A stretch of 35,901 bases of DNA from Nostoc sp. LEGE 06077 (GTDB lineage Bacteria; Cyanobacteriota; Cyanobacteriia; Cyanobacteriales; Nostocaceae), in contig NZ_JADEWI010000070.1 of NCBI RefSeq assembly GCF_015207705.1, forward strand, positions 1 through 35,901. Direction: 5' to 3'. This document shows, one piece after another, positions 27,507 through 35,602 of the stretch (the first letter of the stretch is position 1; the number at the start of each line of letters is the position of its first letter). The position numbers were made by a program, and so were the translations under genes. The notes beneath the pieces were generated by a model, which made no database searches, had not been told where the DNA came from, and saw only the letters and a program-made list of their open reading frames with translations.

Positions 27507-27624
27507 GAACTGAATCAATCGTTGATCGACACGCTTCACTTTAAACAGCAGAAAACGGGTTAGCTACCGTTCAAGTTTCAAAAATTCGACTACGCACAAT
27601 CACGAGTTTTAAGGACAAACCAAT

Positions 27625-28419
27625 ATGTCTGACGATATCTTGCGCCAAGAAATAGATGGTGTAGAATATTTCACCATTGCCAGCACTGGTGAATCAGGGA
27701 TGAGCCAAAGGGGACTGTCGCGGCTGTGTGGGGTTGGACTTAGAGCCATACAAAATTTGTTAGAAAACCTGACTAAAAATACAGCCCCCAATTGGCTTCA
27801 AAACCTTGTAGAGAAAGACTTATACCTGACTAAAAAAACCGCAGTTAAAGGGGGAGAAACCACACCGATTAAAGCTCAAGTTTGCTGGGGGATTCTGCGC
27901 TATTACGAAAAGAAAGGCAGAGCAGAAGCCGCAAAAGCCTTGGATGCAATTGGGGCAATTGGAATCAACAGTTTCATTCAAGCTAAAACAGGTTGGCTAC
28001 CAGAACAATATCAGTCATCCCGTAAGCAAAGGCAAGAACTCAGCCGCATTCTGGGAACGCCCCAGCCGTGGACGCGAATGTTTGAAACAGAGTTTGAAGA
28101 AAACTTGGCAAGGATTACCAAGCTGCACAAAAATAACATTCGCAATGGTTTGTACTATTGGGAGTTTGTCTATAGCTGGATGACCCCAGAGGAAAAACTT
28201 AAACTTGATCAAGTCAACCCTGTACTACCTAATGGCCGCAGAAAGCACAAAATACATCAGTTGCTTGAGGAGACAACGAAACAGAGATTGTCGCCGCACA
28301 TTACATCAATACTAATACTGATGAAGTCGGCCAATTCTGTAGCAGAACTGCGGCGGTTAGTGCAAAGACAGTACGGTGTAGATCAGCCCAACTTGTTCGA
28401 TGGCTGGAAAATTGAGTAG
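27625..28419 (+). CDS. Putative regulator, possibly phage antirepressor-like (P63C-type C-terminus)
   Basis: 264 aa. The start ATG has AAGGA at 27611-27615. The N-terminal SGMSQRGLSRLCGVGLRAIQ segment looks like a helix-turn-helix; the middle (CWGILRYYEKKGRAEAAKAL) is helical. The C-terminal half, with PQPWTRMFETEFEENLARIT, resembles the P63C region of phage antirepressors (from memory). The ending RQYGVDQPNLFDGWKIE is polar. Such proteins are common on cyanobacterial plasmids without known function. No partner repressor is next to it. The DNA-binding and antirepressor roles are inference. Confidence 0.45.
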   Translation: MSDDILRQEIDGVEYFTIASTGESGMSQRGLSRLCGVGLRAIQNLLENLTKNTAPNWLQNLVEKDLYLTKKTAVKGGETTPIKAQVCWGILRYYEKKGRAEAAKALDAIGAIGINSFIQAKTGWLPEQYQSSRKQRQELSRILGTPQPWTRMFETEFEENLARITKLHKNNIRNGLYYWEFVYSWMTPEEKLKLDQVNPVLPNGRRKHKIHQLLEETTKQRLSPHITSILILMKSANSVAELRRLVQRQYGVDQPNLFDGWKIE

Positions 28420-28436
28420 GCGTTCCCTCTTAGGGT

Positions 28437-28505
28437 TGCCGTACTCCTACGGAGAAGTAAGCTACGCGGTTAGCATCTCCCAAAGAGAAGGCATCGCTAC
28501 GGGTT
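28437..28505. repeat. Dispersed Nostoc-type extragenic repeat
   Basis: The stretch with CCTACGGAGAAGTAAGCTAC, then CATCTCCCAAAGAGAAGGCATCGC, is the form of GC-rich repeat scattered between Nostoc genes (recognised from memory). It lies right after the 264-aa gene and can form internal stems (GGAGA with TCTCC). Confidence 0.5.
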
Positions 28506-28627
28506 AACAAAACACCTATCTAGTAGTACAATTGTTCTCGGAATCAATTCAATTGCCAAGTGAAATATACTGAATGCTTCTGGTGATCTCATCCAGAAGC
28601 ATTTTATTTGCTGCGGCAGCGATCGCC

Positions 28628-28888
28628 TCACGAAGACTTTTGAAAATCAACATCACTTTTATAAACCTTAGCCCTGGGCTTACCTTTCTTAGCAGGTGTA
28701 GCCACAGAGGATTTCTTAGGCGGCCCTGGAGGACGACAGGTTTCGCAGTACAGAGGGCGTGGGCCATACGTCTCACGAGAAGTTGTTTGTTCGCACTGTT
28801 TACAGACGAAGTTGAATGTGCGCGTGTGGATCTGACGTTTGTGCGCTCGGACAGTGTACTCTTTGACGAAAATTTCTTTACTTGCCAT
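28628..28888 (-). CDS. Small zinc-ribbon protein
   Basis: 86 aa. Two CxxC knuckles, VCKQCEQ near residue 29 and [12 protein letters not shown] near 47, form a zinc ribbon. The N-terminus is rich in basic and aromatic residues ([15 protein letters not shown]), and the tail is Lys/Pro-rich ([19 protein letters not shown]). The layout suggests nucleic-acid binding. Similar proteins are common in cyanobacteria but have no assigned role that I know of. It starts at ATG 28888 and stands alone. Confidence 0.7.
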   Translation of the reverse strand: MASKEIFVKEYTVRAHKRQIHTRTFNFVCKQCEQTTSRETYGPRPLYCETCRPPGPPKKSSVATPAKKGKPRAKVYKSDVDFQKSS

Positions 28889-29355
28889 TAGTTGGTGTGA
28901 ACTCTAAAAAGTGAATAATCTAGAAGCCAAAATTAGCAGGAGATTTAGAAAATCTGACAGTTATATTCTTGAAACGACAAGTTTATACTTAGCACTCAAC
29001 AGTTATTAGTTATTAGTGAACAGTTCCAGGTCACTACTTAACACTTAGTAATTAGCACTTTGCTATCTTTGGAGAGTGCCGGGCGGCCACATCATGTCAA
29101 TAAGCAAAGTCTATTCTCAATAGAGCTAAAAACAATGTCATTAACTCTTGCTTATTGCGAAAAATTTAGGCGTTGGCGTAGCCCGCCGCAGGCATCGCTT
29201 TGGGGCTTTAAAAATAATCAAGCGCGAAATCCTTATTTTTTCGTTGGTTCTTAACCTTCGTTTTGATCAAGAGTAATTTAGATGCGTTTGCCCTGTTGGA
29301 GAGTGCGCTCGCACATCACTAAACTCTGGCTGCTAATTAATTAATAAACTTTTTT
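28889..29355. repeat. Intergenic region with short tandem and dispersed repeats
   Basis: No gene seen in 467 bases. Around 29000-29020 is GTTATTA GTTATTA, a 7-mer tandem repeat (STRR style) that continues into further ttagt-type units. 29169-29198 carries the GGCGTAGCCCGCCGCAGGCA element frequent in Nostoc intergenic DNA. Confidence 0.5.
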
Positions 29356-29646
29356 CTAAAACAATGGCAACTGCCCAGGCGAAACGTTACCACGTCCAAA
29401 GCGGTGATAGTAAAGGTGACAGCCACTACACAGGCAAACTAAGTTTTCGCGGCGATTGTCAGACGGATCTCTGTTCCAGTGATGTACTTGCAATGTATAG
29501 GCTTTGCGTTGAGCAAGGGTTAAATGAGGTGCTTTTTCCCCGGCACGCAAGCATAGCCTACCGCACTTCGTACAACGCCAATTACAAGCATCTTTGAGTG
29601 CTGTGGCAATTTGTTTCCAATTATGTGGGTAGACATCCTGACTCAT
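29356..29646 (-). CDS. HNH endonuclease
   Basis: 96 aa. A compact HNH domain: zinc knuckle WRCTKCGRLC near residue 25, the HH of VHHWNRDPSDNRRENLVCLC (catalytic His first), and the second knuckle CSGCHLYYHRFGRG. The Asn and final His of H-N-H are present. Stand-alone HNH proteins of this size nick or cut DNA; whether it is a host, phage or mobile-element enzyme cannot be told. There is no intron, intein or modification gene beside it, so a restriction role is not supported. Confidence 0.8.
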   Translation of the reverse strand: MSQDVYPHNWKQIATALKDACNWRCTKCGRLCLRAGEKAPHLTLAQRKAYTLQVHHWNRDPSDNRRENLVCLCSGCHLYYHRFGRGNVSPGQLPLF

Positions 29647-29879
29647 AACGATGTTTTGAGTGACTGATGAGACTGGTAAATCATTGATTAATCAAAAAAG
29701 CTTACCGCAAAACTAACTTAATTCAACAGCAATTTCGCCTAAAAGTACTTAGACAGACAAAATATCTGCAATTTGAATGAGGAAAGCTCTAGTAGCTTGA
29801 GACAAAGTTGGTAAATACGTTCAAGATAGCTTCTGGGAGAAAAAGGAAGATGATTTCAGCAACCAAACGCGAAATAACG

Positions 29880-30830
29880 ATGAGATACAGGCAATTAGGA
29901 AACAGTGAGTTGCGCGTTTCTGAAATCAGCCTAGGTTCCTGGCTGACTTATGGAGGAGGTGTAGAGCAACAAAATGCACAGGCTTGCATACACAAAGCTT
30001 TTGATGTGGGAATTAACTTTATTGACACGGCAAATGTCTACGCTCAGGGAGGAGCAGAGTCTTTTTTAGGAGAAGTACTGCAAGGGATTGAACGCTCTTC
30101 CTATGTCCTAGCAACAAAAGTTTTCTTTCCGATGTCAGCCACTGACCGAGGACTGTCAGCAGCCCAGATTAGAAAACAAATTGATGCTTCCTTAAAGCGA
30201 TTAAATACCGATTACGTTGACCTGTATCAATGCCATCGCTACGATTCAAATACACCTTTGGAAGAAACAATGGCAGCACTTACAGAGGTAGTGCGCCAAG
30301 GAAAAGCTCGTTACATCGGCTTTAGCGAGTGGAAGCCAGAACAAATTCAAGCCGCGCTAGATATGGCTGATGTAGAACGCTTTGTTTCTAGCCAGCCACA
30401 GTATTCTATGCTGTGGCGTAAACCAGAAGCACAGGTGTTCCCATTATGTGCAGCCAATGGCATTGGTCAGATTGTTTGGTCGCCATTAGCGCAGGGTGTA
30501 CTCACAGGCAAATACCAGCCAGGACAAGCCCCACCTCAAGATTCTCGTGCAGCTAATGAAAAAATGAATTCATTTTTACTGGATGAATTATTTAACGAAC
30601 GCACGCTAACAACAGTACAGCAACTCAAACCGATTGCTCAAGATTTGGGATTGAGTATGGCACAATTAGCTCTGGCATGGGTATTACGATATGAGCGTGT
30701 ATCCTCAGCAATTATCGGTGCTAGTCGTCCAGAACAAGTGGTTGATAATGCAGCAGCATCAGGCGTAAACCTAGATGCGGATGTACTCCGAGCAATTGAC
30801 CAAATACTAGAATCTGTTGTTCAAAGATGA
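29880..30830 (+). CDS. Aldo/keto reductase
   Basis: About 316 aa. It is an NADPH-dependent TIM-barrel oxidoreductase related to YajO and potassium-channel beta-subunit-like AKRs. The catalytic tetrad is visible: Asp and Tyr in FIDTANVYAQGGAE, Lys in LATKVFF, His in YQCHRYD. The late SSAIIGASRPEQVVDN binds the cofactor phosphate. The start MRYRQLGNSELRVSE at ATG 29880 fits the family. Upstream ATG 29850 and TTG 29808 would add up to 24 residues of non-family sequence. The physiological carbonyl substrate is unknown. It is not tightly linked to either neighbour. Confidence 0.88.
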   Translation: MRYRQLGNSELRVSEISLGSWLTYGGGVEQQNAQACIHKAFDVGINFIDTANVYAQGGAESFLGEVLQGIERSSYVLATKVFFPMSATDRGLSAAQIRKQIDASLKRLNTDYVDLYQCHRYDSNTPLEETMAALTEVVRQGKARYIGFSEWKPEQIQAALDMADVERFVSSQPQYSMLWRKPEAQVFPLCAANGIGQIVWSPLAQGVLTGKYQPGQAPPQDSRAANEKMNSFLLDELFNERTLTTVQQLKPIAQDLGLSMAQLALAWVLRYERVSSAIIGASRPEQVVDNAAASGVNLDADVLRAIDQILESVVQR

Positions 30831-30922
30831 GAAAATGCTTTTTGTTGTTTTACCTCAATAAGAAAATTGGAAATGTATCTTATGAGTGTAATTGAGCGTA
30901 CACAATTAAAATCACTGGATAA

Positions 30923-32128
30923 CTAAACAGTTAACTCTAACGGTTTAATTCCTTGACGCAACTGAATTTGCCGCAAAAGCCAAGACTGGCGAATAATTTG
31001 ATGCAGCACGGGCGGTAGCTTACTTACTGCCCATCGCAGGAATGCACTTTTGCCTAATAGTTCAGCTTGCCCTGCTTCTTGAGCTTGAAGTCGCTGTACG
31101 CGAACAATCTCTGGCTCCCTTTGTGCTTGAATCTGAGGTAAAACTGCATCAATACTGGACTGCTGCAACTTCGTTGAAAGCAAGATTGGAACTAGATAGT
31201 TGGCGGCAATAATCACATCTCGTAAAGCCATATTGATCCCCTGGGCGCGGATGGGGGACATGGGATGAGCCGCATCTCCCAAAAGTAATAATCCTGGCAC
31301 GTACCAGCGCGGACAACGCCCGACTACCACCGATAACAGCACTGGTCGCTCAATGGTGTGCTGATTTTGTTTTATATGTTCTGCTATACCAGGAGGCGAT
31401 ACTGACACTAGCATCGCAGGCCAATCAACTTGCCGCCAATCACTGCCAGAACCCTCACCCAGCGACCAACCTAATTGCAGATTGCCTTCTGCTCCTTGGA
31501 ACAAACCAAACGCATGAGTACCACTAACAACTGAATAAAATATATTCTTCAGTCCAGAATCAGGACTACTGGCTAATTTGAACCAGAGAACATCAAAAGT
31601 TTTAGAATAATGCTCCAAAGGTAAATTCGCTCGTTGTCTAACAAGAGAATTGCGACCATCTGCACCGATAACTAAATCAGCATCAATATTGCGCTCATCA
31701 CTTAGTTTTACACCTCCCACACGTTGCTCATTCCATAACAAGTCTTTTACAGTCACACCCTGTATGAACTCAAAATTAGAATAGTTGCTTGCTTCGGCGA
31801 TAAGAGCTTCCAGTAGAGATGGCTGTGAGACAAGCGTTGTTGGCCTCTCACCAGTTTGAAATGGTTCCTGGGCGCGAAACAAAAACCGATTGTCGATGAA
31901 AAACTCCCAAGCATCTAAAGCACGATGAGGAATACTTTCCAAAATAGGCAACAGTCCCATTTGTGCGAGGGCATCTAATCCACTTGGCATCAACCCTTCA
32001 CCGCGAAAAATCCGGTGGAAGTTCTGCGATGCTTCCACTAATTTAACTTCAATGCCACGTTTGGCAAATAAAACTGCCAATGTTGCCCCAGTAGGCCCTG
32101 CCCCAACAATCACAACTTGAGACATCAT
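30923..32128 (-). CDS. FAD-dependent aromatic-ring monooxygenase (UbiH/PHBH family)
   Basis: 401 aa. Family motifs are in order: the FAD-binding VVIVGAGPTGATLAVLFAKR at the N-terminus, the DG motif IGADGRNSLVRQ near the middle, and the GD motif LLLGDAAHPMSPIRAQGINM in the C-terminal third. The enzymes use NAD(P)H, O2 and FAD to hydroxylate aromatic or polyketide-like rings. The substrate cannot be read from sequence. The start is either of two adjacent ATGs (32128 or 32125). The upstream region contains the DnaA-box cluster. No biosynthetic partner genes are adjacent. Confidence 0.87.
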   Translation of the reverse strand: MMSQVVIVGAGPTGATLAVLFAKRGIEVKLVEASQNFHRIFRGEGLMPSGLDALAQMGLLPILESIPHRALDAWEFFIDNRFLFRAQEPFQTGERPTTLVSQPSLLEALIAEASNYSNFEFIQGVTVKDLLWNEQRVGGVKLSDERNIDADLVIGADGRNSLVRQRANLPLEHYSKTFDVLWFKLASSPDSGLKNIFYSVVSGTHAFGLFQGAEGNLQLGWSLGEGSGSDWRQVDWPAMLVSVSPPGIAEHIKQNQHTIERPVLLSVVVGRCPRWYVPGLLLLGDAAHPMSPIRAQGINMALRDVIIAANYLVPILLSTKLQQSSIDAVLPQIQAQREPEIVRVQRLQAQEAGQAELLGKSAFLRWAVSKLPPVLHQIIRQSWLLRQIQLRQGIKPLELTV

Positions 32129-32240
32129 TTTATTCTGAAAGCTGAATAACTCTCCTATTACCTCAAACAGTTAAAAGTTTCACATCTTACCCCAGTCTAC
32201 AGTTTCTGTTGTTTTTTGCAATTCTTATCATTAGCCCAAC

Positions 32241-32293
32241 TTTTCCGCACTCATTCCACAGCTTTTCCACAGGTATTTTGGTGCTTTTCCACA
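32241..32293 (+). promoter_or_regulatory. Cluster of four DnaA-box-like sites, 11-bp phased
   Basis: Nine-mers starting at 32241 (TTTTCCGCA), 32252 (CATTCCACA), 32263 (TTTTCCACA) and 32285 (TTTTCCACA), all on the plus strand. The start-to-start steps are 11, 11 and 22 bp. TTTTCCACA is the DnaA-box form reported for cyanobacterial origins. Identical orientation and whole-turn spacing suggest cooperative DnaA binding, either at a replication origin or at a DnaA-titrating or regulatory site. No initiator gene is adjacent. Confidence 0.6.
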
Positions 32294-32661
32294 GACACTC
32301 GACAGGTTCATAGGCTTTGGTTGCATGGCTGGGGATTTTATCTTCTCCTGTTCAATCATAAAGGTTACTGAGTTTTTATTAAGCAAAGCAACGAAAACAT
32401 CTCTCTAAACCTGATTCTGCTGTAAATCTTGATTCTTTCTGTACTTGGGCTTAATATTTCGTAGCATTGACAAACCTACCTCCTCTGGCCGCACAATAAT
32501 TCGACTAGCTTTAATCGTCTACCGAACTTTGAGAAGCATTTGTATAAAATCGCTCAAACTCAATTACAAGTTGTTCAGTAGTCGTTTGACGACGTTGAAA
32601 CAGTTAACGCTCTCAGTAGTAAAAGCTAGTTATCTCATCGCCTGCCATTTGCCTACGCCGT

Positions 32662-32859
32662 ATGAATACAACCGTTAGCATTTTCACCGAAATTCCCGAA
32701 ACTCTACATGAGTGTCTTAAAGACTACTTACAACAGCACCCTGGTTGGGATGAGAACCGCGTATTGACCGCTGCTGTCTCACTGTTTCTGCTACAAAATG
32801 CTGATGGCGACCGGCGAGTGGCGCAAGTTTATCTGGAGACTTTGTTCCGTCGTGATTAA
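32662..32859 (+). CDS. DUF2811 family small protein
   Basis: 65 aa. The sequence TVSIFTEIPETLHECLKDYL, then HPGWDENRV and SLFLLQNADGDRRVAQVYLE matches the cyanobacterial DUF2811 family over its whole length. A beta strand followed by an amphipathic helix and a second helix (the spacing resembles a ribbon-helix-helix) hints at a DNA-binding or dimeric regulator, but no function is established. No Shine-Dalgarno site is obvious. It is the first gene downstream of the DnaA-box cluster on that strand. Confidence 0.8.
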   Translation: MNTTVSIFTEIPETLHECLKDYLQQHPGWDENRVLTAAVSLFLLQNADGDRRVAQVYLETLFRRD

Positions 32860-32861
32860 AG

Positions 32862-33890
32862 TCAATATAACAACTTCACTAACCCAAAACTTAAACCTGA
32901 GATAAATAGCCAAGAAGCAGCCCCTAGATAAAAAGGTTTTAGTCCTGTTTCTCTGATTTTGAGCAGGTTAGTTTCTAAACCCATCGCTGCTAAGGCAATG
33001 GTGAGTAAAAACTTATTCCCTTGAATAATCCAGTCTTTAATCGCCACTGGAAACAATGAAAAGCTATTAAGTACAATTAGAGCTACAAAACCGAACACAA
33101 ACCAAGGAATAGGCAATTTACTTAATTGCATTGCCTTAGATTGTTTGTGGCTAGAGATAGACATAAAGCCCATTCCTAAAAGCATCGGCACGAGAAACAT
33201 CACCCGTGATAGCTTAGAAATTGTCGCAATCTCGCCAGTAGCTTCCCCCATCTGAAATGCAGCCGCTACCACCTGGGCGACTTCGTGGATAGATGCACCA
33301 CACCACAAACCGAATCCTGTGGATGTCAGGTCTAGCCCCATCATATCCAGTACAGGATACAGCAACATAGACAGTGTACCGAATACTGTGATGATCGCCA
33401 CAGCATAGGTCACATCTTCATCAGAACTCTTAACGACACTGCTGGTAGCAACAACTGCTGAAGCCCCACAAATTGAGGTTCCCGCAGCCACTAACCGGGT
33501 AAGTTTCTGCTCTACTCCCAGGTAACTGCCTAAAGAGCAGGTAAAAATAAACGTACTCACGAGCGTTACGACTACGATCGCCAGTCCGATGGGGCCAATG
33601 TCAAGCACTTGCGCCAAACTTAATTGCAAGCCCAATAAAATAATCGCAAGTCGCAGAATGCGCTTCAAGGAAAAAGTGATTCCTGGACGGTAAATGTCCG
33701 CTGTCCCGATAGTATTTCTGAGCAATACACCCAAGACAACAGCAAGAATGAGTGGACTGAGAATATTAATCCCAGGCAGTTTTTGCAAGCTGGTGGCGAG
33801 GAAAGCTAATCCAGATGTTAGCAATAGTCCCGGCCATAAACGAAGCATAGTACTAGGCAATTGTGATGCGTTGAGGTTGATGGACTTCAT
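32862..33890 (-). CDS. YeiH-family putative sulfate exporter (inner-membrane transporter)
   Basis: 342 aa, almost entirely hydrophobic helices (about 9-10). Family marks include ILSPLILAVVLGVLLRNTIG, LRLAIILLGLQLSLAQVLD, SICGASAVVATSSVVKSSDED and GLWCGASIHEVAQVVAAAFQMG. This is the UPF0324/YeiH family, annotated as putative sulfate export transporters; the substrate is not proven by sequence. The gene ends 2 bp from the DUF2811 stop, convergently. Its upstream region on the minus strand includes the structured stretch 34141-34311. Confidence 0.85.
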   Translation of the reverse strand: MKSINLNASQLPSTMLRLWPGLLLTSGLAFLATSLQKLPGINILSPLILAVVLGVLLRNTIGTADIYRPGITFSLKRILRLAIILLGLQLSLAQVLDIGPIGLAIVVVTLVSTFIFTCSLGSYLGVEQKLTRLVAAGTSICGASAVVATSSVVKSSDEDVTYAVAIITVFGTLSMLLYPVLDMMGLDLTSTGFGLWCGASIHEVAQVVAAAFQMGEATGEIATISKLSRVMFLVPMLLGMGFMSISSHKQSKAMQLSKLPIPWFVFGFVALIVLNSFSLFPVAIKDWIIQGNKFLLTIALAAMGLETNLLKIRETGLKPFYLGAASWLFISGLSFGLVKLLY

Positions 33891-33905
33891 AAGGAGTGGG
33901 TTGGT

Positions 33906-33971
33906 TTAGATAAAATCCAAATCGTCATTTTGGGCTATGATTTCAGCAACTTCATCAGCTTCAGGAGCTTG
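33906..33971 (-). pseudogene. Short acidic C-terminal scrap
   Basis: On the minus strand a 21-codon run bounded by TAA on both sides reads QAPEADEVAEIIAQNDDLDF-I. It has protein-like composition and could be the last residues of a lost gene. Too short to identify. Confidence 0.25.
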
Positions 33972-34140
33972 TTAATAGAAAATCTCGTTTAAAGAAGCTG
34001 ATACACCTGATAAACGGGAGTTCTGGCATTATCACCAGTGACAACGAAAAAACTTGCCGGGGCTGACTATAAAGGAAGATTTTTAAATTGCAAGTATGGT
34101 TAGATTAATTGTTCTTTAATTTTTTTTCAGACTCCACATC

Positions 34141-34311
34141 CTTATATCCTTATAAGTGTTTGGAAAGCAAAAACTTATACTATCTGGGTAACCAGTTGAT
34201 AGTCGAATGGCACTACAGTAAACTACCCACCACTGATCTGAGTATAAGTACGGTGGGGGTCTCCTGGACGTTTTAGATGACAATGATTTTTTAACGCAAC
34301 GAGTGGGTAGT
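34141..34311. other. Structured region: consecutive hairpins and mutually exclusive helices
   Basis: Hairpin 1: CTTATA 34141-34146 with TATAAG 34151-34156. Hairpin 2: ACTATCTGG 34179-34187 with CCAG 34192-34195 and ATAGT 34199-34203 (3-nt bulge), closed by GTAA, a GNRA-type tetraloop. Then ACTACCCAC 34222-34230 can pair either with GTGGGTAGT 34303-34311 (9 bp) or, through CCCACC 34226-34231, with GGTGGG 34252-34257 (6 bp); these exclude each other. No gene is encoded here. It could be a non-coding RNA, a leader of the YeiH-type gene on the minus strand, or the end of a lost mobile element. 34312-34435 shows nothing further. Confidence 0.45.
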
Positions 34312-34435
34312 GAAAAACAAGAAAATATTCACTGCTGTTGCTCTAATGATTTGTGATCAATGTCTTTAGATTTGCGTTCAAGCTGATTGGATGGCTGGGC
34401 AATCTCACTCCAGAACTTGTAGCCCAAGCCCATCA

Positions 34436-35602
34436 CTAACGATTCTCCATAGCCCCCTCATCAGCCCCCTTGAGAGCTTTTCGAGCCAACTTGACGTAAG
34501 TTTTCACCGTCTCAGGTTTCATTTCCAAATCAAGCGCGATCGCCGCTAAAGAATCCCCATGTTCTCGACGGGCCAGTACAGTCGCCCACGTCACGGCAAT
34601 CCTGTCTGTGCGCTCACCACCTTTTCGCTTACGCTGGTCAGTAAATATTTCTGTGAGTTCTTCAATCCTTTGCGCCAGCATATCAGTAATCAACTGCTCG
34701 GCTGTAGCTGCCTTTTGCTCTACTAACCAGCCAGAACGTGTCTGTCCCAAGCCGAAAGTTGTCTTATGCCCTGTCCCGCAGTAGGGAGCAAACTTGAGCA
34801 AAGTGTAGAATAGCTGGGTAAATTCAGTATTTGCCAAAGCTGCCCTGCCCAAACCCAAGGATATGGCTCCAGTAAAACCAGTGACCGACCCTTGCTTGCC
34901 TGCTGCCACTTTGGTTGATTCCAAACGGTGCTGATAAATAATCACACTTTCATCAATCCAGTTCAGGAATGTTTCTTGTTCTACAGGCTGCTGCGAAAAG
35001 TCATTCCACCGCCGTAGATAGCTGTGGAATAAATTCTCTGGCACTGGCAGGGGGAAATGATGTCCCTTGCGCCGAAAGCTGGTTGGTGAAACAAAACTCA
35101 GGTCTACTACTGATTTTTCAATTGGCGATCTCAGTAATTGTGAATATGTGGTTGGAGCATGAGCGATACTCACCTGTTTGATTTGCAGTGATGCCCCTCT
35201 CAAATCGATAACTTTTGGTAAATTGGTTAACCACTGCTTGAGGAACAATGCCACTCGTTTAGATAGCGCATTGATATGCCATTGATAGATTTGGTTAGCG
35301 ACTAGTTTCAGTTGCTTGCCGCTAGGGAGCAGTTGACCTTCCAATGCGGAAATAGTAAAGGCTTTTTCTGACTCTCCATCGTGGAGGTAGGCAGATAAAT
35401 CGGGGTCAACTTGTCGCACTTGGTCGAGAAACCAAGCATGGAGTCCAATCGTGTATTGCGAGTAAAGAGAAGCCGTTGCCGTTGCCTCCAAATCAAACAC
35501 TAAGCCTACTAATTCAGTCTCATCTGCCCATGTCGGCACTGAGTCTTTCGGTGTTGGTTTGACTCTGGGCTTACGCTTGGGGGCTGTGGCTGCTCTGGGC
35601 AT
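34436..35602 (-). CDS. cas6: CRISPR precrRNA-processing endoribonuclease Cas6 with C-terminal helical extension
   Basis: 388 aa from ATG 35602; a GTG at 35677 would add 25 residues without a better ribosome site. After a basic, Pro-rich start, the RAMP folds show SLYSQYTIGLHAWFLDQV, SEKAFTISALEG, GSVTGFTGAISLGL and the glycine-rich loop FAPYCGTGHKTTFGLGQTR. This is the Cas6 pattern of cyanobacterial type I/III systems. Cas6 cuts CRISPR transcripts within repeats. About 70 residues follow the loop (TEIFTDQRKRKGGE, then SLAAIALDLEMKPETVKTY), and the last part reads as a helix-turn-helix, longer than a minimal Cas6. No repeat array or other cas gene lies in the window, so partners would be upstream of 35603 beyond the edge, or elsewhere. 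Confidence 0.85.
   Translation of the reverse strand: MPRAATAPKRKPRVKPTPKDSVPTWADETELVGLVFDLEATATASLYSQYTIGLHAWFLDQVRQVDPDLSAYLHDGESEKAFTISALEGQLLPSGKQLKLVANQIYQWHINALSKRVALFLKQWLTNLPKVIDLRGASLQIKQVSIAHAPTTYSQLLRSPIEKSVVDLSFVSPTSFRRKGHHFPLPVPENLFHSYLRRWNDFSQQPVEQETFLNWIDESVIIYQHRLESTKVAAGKQGSVTGFTGAISLGLGRAALANTEFTQLFYTLLKFAPYCGTGHKTTFGLGQTRSGWLVEQKAATAEQLITDMLAQRIEELTEIFTDQRKRKGGERTDRIAVTWATVLARREHGDSLAAIALDLEMKPETVKTYVKLARKALKGADEGAMENR

Noticed and set aside
28574-28891. 105-aa plus-strand open frame over the zinc-ribbon gene
   Set aside because: It is antisense to 28628-28888, whose CxxC pairs and codon pattern are clearly the real coding sense.
29356-29646. HNH protein as part of a restriction-modification or intron system
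   Set aside because: No methyltransferase, specificity gene, intron or intein signature is adjacent.
32445-32678. 77-aa plus-strand open frame upstream of DUF2811
   Set aside because: It runs into the DUF2811 start in another frame, starts without a ribosome site and shows no domain.
5213-35602. A Cas/CHAT (type III-E-like) caspase system, because both a CHAT protease and a cas6 gene occur
   Set aside because: They are about 28 kb apart, the CHAT gene is truncated, and no gRAMP/Cas7-11 gene is present.
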